Positions 44,802-52,000 of a stretch of 64,000 nt of DNA are shown here, in pieces. The DNA lies in the NCBI GenBank assembly GCA_964351195.1, contig CAYGNI010000001.1:6728-70727 (forward strand). Reading direction: 5' to 3'. Position numbers and translations under genes: made by a program. The notes under the pieces were generated by a model, which was given only the letters and a program-made list of their open reading frames with translations, searched no databases and was not told the DNA's origin. Each line of letters begins with the position of its first letter. Position 1 is the first letter of the stretch. The stretch comes from TMED27 sp964351195. GTDB lineage: Bacteria > Pseudomonadota > Alphaproteobacteria > Micavibrionales > Micavibrionaceae.

Positions 44802-45290
44802 TTATCTCAGAACGCTTTTCCATTCTTCGAGGCTTAAGTTCCCATCGCCGTTATCGTCATAGGCGTTAAACGTGCCGATTTCGAACTCGGCGTTGCTGAC
44901 CTTGCCGTCTGTATTTGTATCCCATTTTGAATACAGGCCGGTTTTTTCAATCAAAGTTTTAACCTCGTTGTTATCAAGGCGGTTGTCCTTGTCTTGATCC
45001 CAATAAGTGTAGTTATTGTAATTTACATCCTTGTAGGGGCGGTAGAACTGGGATGTGGTGAGTTTCCATTCCTCATTACCCATATAGCCGTCGCCGTCCA
45101 TATCCGATCTTGTATAGAGGTAGGTTGTAAATTCCTCCGGCTGGATATACCCGTCCTTATTGCTGTCATAGGAATAGGTGCGGGTTTGAGTCTGGGTTTT
45201 GACCTCTTCTGCGCTGGCCTGAATGACCGGGACGGCGATAAAGCCGAGCAGGAGTGTTGCCAGAATGGTTTTGTTTAAATGTATGTACAT
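44802..45290 (-). CDS. Secreted protein with five EF-hand motifs
   Basis: A 162-residue protein with an N-terminal signal peptide (to about residue 28, ending ASA-E). Five EF-hand calcium loops follow: DSNKDGYIQPEE, DMDGDGYMGNEE, DQDKDNRLDNNE, DTNTDGKVSNAE and DDNGDGNLSLEE. Four have the standard acidic ligands; the third has Asn in place of Gly at position 6. It is probably a periplasmic calcium-binding or calcium-sensing protein. AAAGGAAATACC precedes the ATG. It is last in the cluster of envelope genes and is followed by a terminator. Confidence 0.9.
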   Translation of the reverse strand: MYIHLNKTILATLLLGFIAVPVIQASAEEVKTQTQTRTYSYDSNKDGYIQPEEFTTYLYTRSDMDGDGYMGNEEWKLTTSQFYRPYKDVNYNNYTYWDQDKDNRLDNNEVKTLIEKTGLYSKWDTNTDGKVSNAEFEIGTFNAYDDNGDGNLSLEEWKSVLR

Positions 45291-45339
45291 GGTATTTCCT
45301 TTGGTTTTGGGGTTTTTTAAGTGGGTATTCGGTCAAAGA

Positions 45340-45675
45340 TTATAACGGAGGCAAATTATCAGGGTTGCGACGTTGGTAAGATTCTTCCGCTCCGGTTTTA
45401 AGGCGGTTTCCTTTTCTGACCAGGGATTCACCCTCCCTTACGGTGACCTCGCCCCTGGAAACCATGTCTTTTCCTTTATCAATTTCCTTGTTACCGGATT
45501 GAATTAAGGAATTTCCTTTTGTTACGAGGTTTTCGCCTTCAGACCAGTTTTGCCCGATGGCTTGAGTTTCGGCTCCCTGATTTTGAATTTTCTCGCCATA
45601 AGTAAGGTCCGTTGAGGCGCATGCACCAAGAAGAAGCAATCCGGGCATAAGAAATAGTTTGTTATAATGTTTCAT
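45340..45675 (-). CDS. Small repeat lipoprotein
   Basis: A 111-residue lipoprotein: MKHYNKLFLMPGLLLLGACAS gives a signal peptide and lipobox LGAC. The mature part is polar and built of a loose repeat of about 15 residues (GENLVTKGNSLIQSGNKEI, GESLVRKGNRL), likely helical and able to form a coiled coil. No family is recognised. It sits between entericidin and the EF-hand protein in the same orientation, so it is probably part of the envelope stress transcript. Confidence 0.75.
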   Translation of the reverse strand: MKHYNKLFLMPGLLLLGACASTDLTYGEKIQNQGAETQAIGQNWSEGENLVTKGNSLIQSGNKEIDKGKDMVSRGEVTVREGESLVRKGNRLKTGAEESYQRRNPDNLPPL

Positions 45676-45700
45676 GGGTTTTGATCTTTCTTATGTTGGG

Positions 45701-45838
45701 CTACTCAGCCGCTTCTTCGACGGATTCACCGGCATGTTGAATATCGCGTCCGGCGCCCTCCATCGTTTCACAGGCCGAAAGGCCAAGGGAGAGAACGGCA
45801 AGAGAGGCGAGTGTTAAAAATCTTAAATTCGTAATCAT
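45701..45838 (-). CDS. Entericidin-like lipoprotein (45 aa)
   Basis: A 45-residue lipoprotein, MITNLRFLTLASLAVLSLGL then SACETMEGAGRDIQHAG. The lipobox LSAC and the mature ETMEGAGRD-Q-AGE pattern match the EcnA/EcnB entericidin family. These are small membrane lipoproteins induced by stress; EcnB is toxic to the bacterium at high level in E. coli. No second entericidin gene is adjacent. AGGAAACATAACC precedes the ATG. Such genes are frequent members of the alphaproteobacterial general stress response. Confidence 0.88.
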   Translation of the reverse strand: MITNLRFLTLASLAVLSLGLSACETMEGAGRDIQHAGESVEEAAE

Positions 45839-45866
45839 GGTTATGTTTCCTTTGTTTTAAATTTTT

Positions 45867-46043
45867 CTAAACGGGCGGCGCTTTGCCTTTCAGGGCGTGT
45901 ACCACAGCGGCAATGATGAACAGCACGATGAACAAGAAGAATAAGATGCGTGCAATTTCCACCGCGCCGGCGGCAATGCCGCTGAAGCCGAGTACACCGG
46001 CAATCAGGGCAATGACAAAAAATATGATCGCATATCTAAGCAT
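45867..46043 (-). CDS. DUF1328 (YtjA-like) small membrane protein
   Basis: A 58-residue protein with two transmembrane helices, MLRYAIIFFVIALIAGVLGF and ARILFFLFIVLFIIAAVVHA, separated by SGIAAGAVEI. This is the UPF0391/DUF1328 signature. Function is unknown; family members are often stress induced. Its start lies inside the end of the CBS-domain gene (8-bp overlap), with AAAGG upstream of the ATG, so the two are translationally coupled. Confidence 0.92.
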   Translation of the reverse strand: MLRYAIIFFVIALIAGVLGFSGIAAGAVEIARILFFLFIVLFIIAAVVHALKGKAPPV

Positions 46044-46497
46044 GATGAACCTTTTCCGCCCCGACCAGCTTTAGCGGTTCGGCGCAGATATGCCCTAAGG
46101 CTTTGCCACAAATACGATGGTGCTCATCGGTGGAATTTGCCGCCAGATCGCCCAGCGATACAATGCCCACAAGCCGCTTGTCCTTATCCAGAACCGGCAA
46201 GCGCCGTACCTTGTTTTTGGTCATATCCAGCGCGACATCCTCTAGGGAATCCGTATCGCGGCAATACAGGATTTGTTTTGTCATGACCTGCTCGGCGTTT
46301 GTTCCCTCGGGATCATGGGATGCCGCAACACAGCGCAAGGCAAGATCACGGTCGGTAATCACGCCGACCAGGCGATCATCCTTGCCGACCAGAACGCTGC
46401 CGCAATCGCTGGCCTGCATTTTCTTTGCAACTTCGTTTAAAAGTGTTTCAGGGGCAACAATTTCAACGTCTTTGCTCATAATATCTTTGATCTTCAT
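46036..46497 (-). CDS. CBS-domain pair protein
   Basis: A 153-residue protein with two CBS domains (about 1-60 and 70-125). Marks include MKIKDIMSKDVEIVAPETLL, GVITDRDLALR, AEQVMTKQILYC and RRLPVLDKDKRLVGIVSLGD. Stand-alone CBS pairs bind adenosine nucleotides and act as energy sensors or regulators of partner proteins. The C-terminal 30 residues are unassigned. GGAAT precedes the ATG. It is the third gene after the motif A promoter. Confidence 0.92.
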   Translation of the reverse strand: MKIKDIMSKDVEIVAPETLLNEVAKKMQASDCGSVLVGKDDRLVGVITDRDLALRCVAASHDPEGTNAEQVMTKQILYCRDTDSLEDVALDMTKNKVRRLPVLDKDKRLVGIVSLGDLAANSTDEHHRICGKALGHICAEPLKLVGAEKVHHA

Positions 46498-46521
46498 GGT
46501 GTTATTCCTTGTTTTTTTGTT

Positions 46522-46632
46522 TTAAAATTTGAACCAATTGAAGCCGCCCATTTGATTGATGCTTACGATCACAAGGCCAAAGGCAATAACAATCAGTGCC
46601 CAGTCCTTAAAATCTGTGAATGCATTTTTCAT
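46522..46632 (-). CDS. Very small membrane protein (36 aa)
   Basis: A 36-residue protein, MKNAFTDFKDWALIVIAFGL then VIVSINQMGGFNWFKF, with one transmembrane helix. GAGGAAA eight bases before the ATG at 46632 gives a good ribosome binding site, and it fits neatly between the OmpA-like and CBS genes. No family is known to me. The GC-poor, single-helix form is typical of small stress-related membrane proteins. Confidence 0.68.
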   Translation of the reverse strand: MKNAFTDFKDWALIVIAFGLVIVSINQMGGFNWFKF

Positions 46633-46651
46633 GACGTGCTTTTCCTCAAAA

Positions 46652-47311
46652 TTAACGGCGGAAATCGATGACAACGCGGCGGTTGTCCTGATTTCTGATG
46701 CCGTCTTTGGTCTGCACGGCCTGGTCATATTCGCCGCGCGCTTCACGTGCAAGCACCTGATTTTCAATGCCACGGCTCAGCAAGGCTTTTGATACGGCCT
46801 GCTCGCGTTCACGGGAGAGAGTTTGATTATAATCGGCTTTGCCAGAGCTGTCGGTATAGCCTGTAACAGTCACCTGACGCGGGTTATATTTCGAAATTTC
46901 CCGCATGGCACGATCAAGGGTTGCCATTTCATTGGCTCTTATATTTGATTTGTCATGATCGAACAGCACTGTGTATGAGCTGACAATCGGCAGAACTTTT
47001 TCTTGTTTCTGGGTGTGCGTTGACATTTGCGTGCTCGCAAGCTCCATTTCTTCTTCTTCGACCTTGGCGCAATTATCCATCATATTACGCGGCAGATCGC
47101 GATAGTTCTGGCACGGCTCTCTTTGCTCATATTGTTTGTATGATTTTTTATCCATGCGGTCTTCGGTATTGTTGCCCTGCGTGTAATTCTTTTGTGATAT
47201 GTCAGAGCGGGGCGTATAGCGCGGGCCAGAGCTTTCCCACATGCCGTTGTAAGAGCTACAGGCGCCTAAAGTCAGGGCGACTGTGCATAAGAGGATGGTT
47301 CTTGTTTTCAT
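46652..47311 (-). CDS. OmpA-family lipoprotein
   Basis: A 219-residue lipoprotein: MKTRTILLCTVALTLGACSS has lipobox LGAC. A polar linker (about 25-110) leads to an OmpA C-terminal-like peptidoglycan-binding domain (about 115-219): LFDHDKSNIRANEMATLDRA, VTVTGYTDSSGKADYN, LSREREQAVSKALLSRGI and the last NRRVVIDFRR. The TDxxG and N-x2-L-S-x2-R-A features that bind peptidoglycan are present. It ties the outer membrane to the wall. GGAATATACC precedes the ATG at 47311. It is first in a long leftward operon under motif A. Confidence 0.93.
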   Translation of the reverse strand: MKTRTILLCTVALTLGACSSYNGMWESSGPRYTPRSDISQKNYTQGNNTEDRMDKKSYKQYEQREPCQNYRDLPRNMMDNCAKVEEEEMELASTQMSTHTQKQEKVLPIVSSYTVLFDHDKSNIRANEMATLDRAMREISKYNPRQVTVTGYTDSSGKADYNQTLSREREQAVSKALLSRGIENQVLAREARGEYDQAVQTKDGIRNQDNRRVVIDFRR

Positions 47312-47360
47312 GGTATATTCCTTTTTTAAATTCCAGAACCAGACCATGGGGCTTTCCCCA

Positions 47361-47408
47361 TCAGGAAGCGATGCGTAATGCAGCACGAATGTATAAGGAT
47401 TGTGTAAG
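47361..47408 (-). promoter_or_regulatory. Shared upstream motif, copy A
   Basis: Minus strand: CTTACACAATCCTTATAC (47408-47391), half-sites 11 bp apart, then 16 bases, then GCATCGCTTCCTGATG (47374-47359). It lies about 57 bp upstream of the OmpA-like lipoprotein and 10 bp from the end of the OmpR-family regulator gene. Confidence 0.68.
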
Positions 47409-47417
47409 GGGGGGAGT

Positions 47418-48155
47418 TTAACCCGCCAGCTTGAGCACGGCCTGTTCATGCAGATGTGCGATTTCGGCGATTTCCATGCGGTAGCCGATGCCGGGCTCGG
47501 TGATAATCAGGACGGGAATGGAGGGGTCTTTTTCAATTTTCTCGCGGATTTGCCCGACAAACACACGGAGGTATTGCGTATCCTCAGCATGGGCGTCGCC
47601 CCAGACGTCTTTCAAAATCTCACGGTGCGGCAGCATCTTGCCGCGATGAATAATAAAATAGCGCAGCAAATTATATTCCTTCGGCGTAAAGAGCAAAAGA
47701 TCGTCATTCAAGAACACTTCATGGCGCACCAGATCCATCCGCAACGGGCCGTTGACCAGCTCCGGCTCGCCGGTTTCCTGCACCGCCGCCGAGCGCAGCG
47801 CGGCGTTGATCCGCGCCTTTAAGACATCGGCATTAAACGGCTTGAACACATAATCGCTGGCGCCCGCATTCAGGCATGAAATGACGGACTCGTTATCCGT
47901 ATCCACCGAAATGATAATAATCGGCAATTCCGACCATTCGCGCAGGGCCTTGATAAGCTCCACACCGCTCATGTCAGGAAGGTCAGGATCAATCAAAACC
48001 AGATCAGGTTTGACGGACACACAAAGCTGGACGGCCTGCCGGCCTGTCGTGCAATCTACAAGCTTAAACTCATCCTCATCCAGAAAGAGCGAGAGCATTT
48101 TATGGCTTGTTTTATCGCCGTCCGCGACTAGCAGGACATTTTTCTTTTTGTTCAT
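47418..48155 (-). CDS. OmpR/KdpE-family response regulator
   Basis: A 245-residue regulator. REC at 1-120 has VLLVADGDK (one acidic residue of the pocket replaced), the phosphoacceptor in LVLIDPDLPDMSG, Ser in IIISVDT and lysine in VFKPFN. The winged-helix output domain (about 135-235) shows FTPKEYNLLRYFIIHRGKML and DTQYLRVFVGQIREKIEK with the GIGYRM wing. Sequence is closest to KdpE-type regulators, but no kdp genes or histidine kinase adjoin. It is an orphan here. Output domains of this family bind direct repeats with an 11-bp period, just what the four shared motifs contain, and copy A is 10 bp beyond its stop. Confidence 0.93.
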   Translation of the reverse strand: MNKKKNVLLVADGDKTSHKMLSLFLDEDEFKLVDCTTGRQAVQLCVSVKPDLVLIDPDLPDMSGVELIKALREWSELPIIIISVDTDNESVISCLNAGASDYVFKPFNADVLKARINAALRSAAVQETGEPELVNGPLRMDLVRHEVFLNDDLLLFTPKEYNLLRYFIIHRGKMLPHREILKDVWGDAHAEDTQYLRVFVGQIREKIEKDPSIPVLIITEPGIGYRMEIAEIAHLHEQAVLKLAG

Positions 48156-48314
48156 GAGACGCCAAAGCCGCGCCGGCTCTGTATTCGGCGCATTTATAAT
48201 TTTAGTTTTTTTGAGAGCTTTTCTTTATAGCACAGGGGGATCAAATAAAGTAGTTTTACTTACTTAACATATTTTACTGTCCTGGATTCTATTTTCTGCA
48301 ATAGAGATTATCGC

Positions 48315-48390
48315 AGCCCAAGAGAAAAGTTAGCGCAGACTACAAGGATAGTGGCAGGGGTTGTAGTCTGGTGATGGCTATTCTTGGGCT
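48315..48390. repeat. Complete nested palindromic repeat (76 bp)
   Basis: Three nested stems: AGCCCAAGA (48315-48323) with TCTTGGGCT (48382-48390), TAGC (48331-48334) with GCTA (48377-48380), and AGACTACAA (48337-48345) with TTGTAGTCT (48361-48369). The 15-base loop contains TGGCAGGGG. The core recurs at 39.5 and 56.7 kb. It lies between the response regulator and the HTH gene, at the probable border of the accessory island. Confidence 0.78.
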
Positions 48391-48449
48391 TAGATCAAAA
48401 TAGACTATCTATTGCTTTAAACCTCTAAAAATGAGCAAAAGGAGTTCTT

Positions 48450-48794
48450 ATGAGATATTTGTTACATAATTTAGCTGAGCTGGCAGAGCGTCGAGCTGTA
48501 AATGTAAGAGCGGAGGCACAGTTGTGGGATATTTTATCACGCGATTTAAAGCGTGCTGCAAGAGAGTTAGATGAAATCAGGCAGAAACCTAGGCCAACAA
48601 AGCCTAAGGCGGATCCGCCGGAAGAAAAGCCGGTATTTGAAGGCCGACTTTATGTGCGCGTAAAAGAGGCGCAAAAGATCATGGGGATGGGGCATACGGC
48701 TTTATACAATGAAATCAATGAGGGCCGCTTACCGGTCAAAAAAAGCGGCAGAAAGACATTTATCGCGATGAAGGATATCCATGCTTGGCTTTAG
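48450..48794 (+). CDS. HTH DNA-binding protein, AlpA/excisionase-like
   Basis: A 114-residue protein. The N-terminal 45 residues form a charged helix (LAELAERRAVNVRAEAQLW); a Lys-Pro-rich linker follows. The last 50 residues are a MerR/AlpA-like winged HTH: LYVRVKEAQKIMGMGHTALY and GRLPVKKSGRKTFIAMKD. Such proteins act as excisionases or activators in genomic islands. AAAGGAG five bases before the ATG fixes the start. It opens the unknown gene set and may regulate it or the movement of the island; no integrase is found in the window. Confidence 0.82.
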   Translation: MRYLLHNLAELAERRAVNVRAEAQLWDILSRDLKRAARELDEIRQKPRPTKPKADPPEEKPVFEGRLYVRVKEAQKIMGMGHTALYNEINEGRLPVKKSGRKTFIAMKDIHAWL

Positions 48795-48838
48795 GCTTTG
48801 CCGGATAAGGTGGGGTAGGACTCCTTCATGGTAGCAAG

Positions 48839-48901
48839 GTGATGCGCGTGTGATTTACCGTAAAAGCACAATTTACGCCACTCTCAAGTTGCCCGCATCA
48901 C
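48839..48901. promoter_or_regulatory. Branched inverted-repeat element before the giant gene
   Basis: GTGATGCG (48839-48846) and CGCATCAC (48894-48901) are perfect inverted repeats. Inside them CGTAAA (48859-48864) pairs with TTTACG (48872-48877). The 63-bp form looks like a tRNA-sized branched fold but lacks the tRNA T-loop sequence. It may be an operator, a recombination site or an RNA structure. Confidence 0.5.
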
Positions 48902-49030
48902 TTATTTGCTCGCTCCTATATCCATATATTTATTATAAAGAAGCATGATTTTAGTTTTCATATTTTATTTGATTTTTTAGGTTTTGTAGTGGTATAAGGT
49001 CGAGTATTTTCAATAATAAAGAGTACTTGT

Positions 49031-52000
49031 ATGCCTAGCCCGCACTCTGTTGAAGCGAAAAAAGCTTACTTTGAAAGTGATGAATTATACGATTTGGCAA
49101 AAAGCGCGCCGCGTTTAATGGCTGCTTTTGGCGTCAGTCAATCGGAAATACTTACTTTAAAGCCACAGCTTGATGCGACAATTGATACAGAAGGGCTTAG
49201 AAATACTGTGCCAATGATTGCTGGTTTAAGAGCAATCGATAAGTTTGACGCAAAACAGAATTTCAAACGCTATTTTGTGTTTTTGAGGCTTTTATGCCTG
49301 TCTAAATATCCTCCACAAATCAATTATTGGCACGGCACGCCTACACCTATTAGTCAACAGGAACACGATTCCGCGGACAAGTTGACTATCAGAATGCTTA
49401 AAACGCGTGAATTCCGCGAAGAGTTTTATGGTTTTGCTGAGAAATATGGTTTTTTAGCTCCGCTTCACTTTTTACTTACATCTAACAGAACGGTAGCACC
49501 TGAAGGCGCAGGTGAGTTCCTAGAGAAATGGTGTGCGGATAAGGGCATTGATCTTGAGCAATTGAAAGTGGATTACGAAATCCCTGATGGGGATTATGTG
49601 TTGCCTAGACCGGATTCCGTAGAGCCTGAAGCGGACACTTCAATAGATTTAGCAAATATAGTGGCAGGCCTGAGATATTCTTCAGGTGCTCCAGCAGAAA
49701 AAAAAAATATAAGTGCTAATAAGGCCTTAGTGACAGACGGAGAGGTTTCGTTTCAATATGATATTTCTGATGAGTTTCGATTAAAACTCTTAGATCTTTA
49801 TGAGCGTGCTTCTAATGCCCAAGATGGCAAAGAAATGGCAGCCATTCACAAAGAGCACGATAGATTACATCAATTTGACGAAACCACGAATTTAGATAAT
49901 AAGGGGCCCAATACTCTTATCCAGCTTGATAAGCTGTGGGAGCAAGGCAGGTCTACACCAGAGTCAGATGCTTCACACATGATGAGCATCATATTTTTAG
50001 ATAGTTTTAAACTCAGCAATGATTATATAAGCCAAAAAACTCTAATTGAGGGCAGACGATTAGAAGAGGTTATTGGTAAAGAAAATGCTGAGCGTATGGG
50101 GAAGGCTAAAACTAAAAAATTCTATGAAGAGTTATCGAATGATCAGTTGTATCGGTTATTTGAGCGCATGCATCAGCATGGAATCTTAGGCATATTTGAA
50201 AATCACTTGGCTAATAAAGATGTACATTTTTTGCCGAGCTTTTTATCTAAAAAGTTAGAGTGGTGGAAAGAAAACAAGATGCCTGTCTTAAAAGCTGGAC
50301 CCGCTCTATTAGGTGCAGGGCAAGAAAAAAACGACCCGGAACCGGAAAATGCTGATGCCATTATTGCCGAAAAACAAGAATGGTTTGACCAGCATGGGCT
50401 TGCTGTAAAGGCGCGTCGATTAGGCGGTGAACAATTCGCTTTAGCTTGTGGCCTTGAACATTATGATCCCAGTCAATCAGATAAAATTTCAAAACGTATA
50501 CATGCATATGGATCTACGGTTATAGGGTCTCTGCGTGCTATTGCGACTATAGATGCAGATTTTCAACATAAAAGATCGCATTTATTTGCGGAAATGCTGA
50601 ACCTATCAAAAATTTCTGCGCCTACGATGAAAGCAATCAGTAAAAAAATTAAAAAGGCTAGTGCGCTGGGTAATTCGCAGTTGGTGGCAGAAGCTATTCA
50701 ATATCCAGCATATATTAGCTGGACTGAGGGAGGTCATTGGAGCAGCATGCTAAATGATCAGGGCATGAGCGAAGAAGTATTTGGTCATGTAAAAAACTTT
50801 GATTTGGTCGCACCTTTTTATTTCTTGCTGAGTTCAAAAAACACGCATGCGCCAAGGCATGTTGCTGATGACTTTAAAGATTGGTGTCAAAAAGAAGGCA
50901 TTAATCTGCGTCAAGCACTTTTGGATTATGAGCTTATTGATCTCAACAAACCAAAACCTGATATTGACCTTGAAATGTCTTTGGCAAGCCAGCTTATTGA
51001 ATATGGGATTTCAACGGGTTCAAAAGAGAGGAATGCTAGGCTAAGTGGACTCTCGATGGAAGAATTGCATGAAGTGCCTCAAGGTGAAAGGGATCATGCG
51101 TGGTATGCGCATATGGTACGGAAAAGTCCCGGTTACATTGGTGACAAAACTGTCGTGGATGCTCTTACAAAGTTTGTAAGAGAAACATCTGCAAGTGACG
51201 TGACGAAAGAACGCTTTGGTCAAGCTATTTCTCAAGAAGCAGGGCTTTCCGCCCCCCCAGTTCCTGCTATGTGGATAGAGTCTGATGTAGATGACGATGA
51301 TATTGCCAAGATAGCTTTTTTATTGGAAAGGCTGCCGAAAAACAAAACAGGTTTAAAAGTTACTCAATTTGTTCTTCACCGTGAACATGGGATGTTGCCC
51401 AAAGAAGGTCAGGCTATTTTTCATTCTGTAACTATACCAGTGCCCAGCAACAAGCTAGCTACAATAGTTTACAAATATAATGTATCGGTCCTACCTGAGA
51501 CTGAAGAAGAGCTGGCCTTCGTTCGAAGTACAGCACAGATGGTGCATTTTGTGGCTGCTATTAATGATACCTCTCAGCCCTTCAAATTTTTGCCACCTCC
51601 AGAAGGTGCCACCGCCGATATTCAAAACAAGCCGCTTGGTACTATTACGTTAAATGGACCATCAATAACGCTGAATATGAAGAGAGCGGCACATATACCA
51701 GGTATAAACGCACCTGCCTTGCTTCCTACTGTTGATGAGAGTCCCGAGAAAACAGAGCCTGCAACACCTCCTTCACCAGACGCACCAGTTTTTACGCCTG
51801 TTATTGAAGGCTTCGCTCCTTCTCAAGCTGCCAATGATGGTATTGAGGCTGAGAGGGTTTCTAGAAAGTTTCGACTTAAAGCGATTGAACCTAATGGTAT
51901 ACCTCTTAGTGAACGGGATATATGGTGGCCAAACCCTGAAGGCCGTGATTTGGATCATGCTGTAGTTAGAAAAAACATAAACGCAGCACGATTGAACCGT

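Noticed and set aside
48839..48901. A tRNA gene
   Set aside because: It has tRNA-like outer arms and length but no T-loop GTTCGA-type sequence, no clear anticodon arm and no CCA context.
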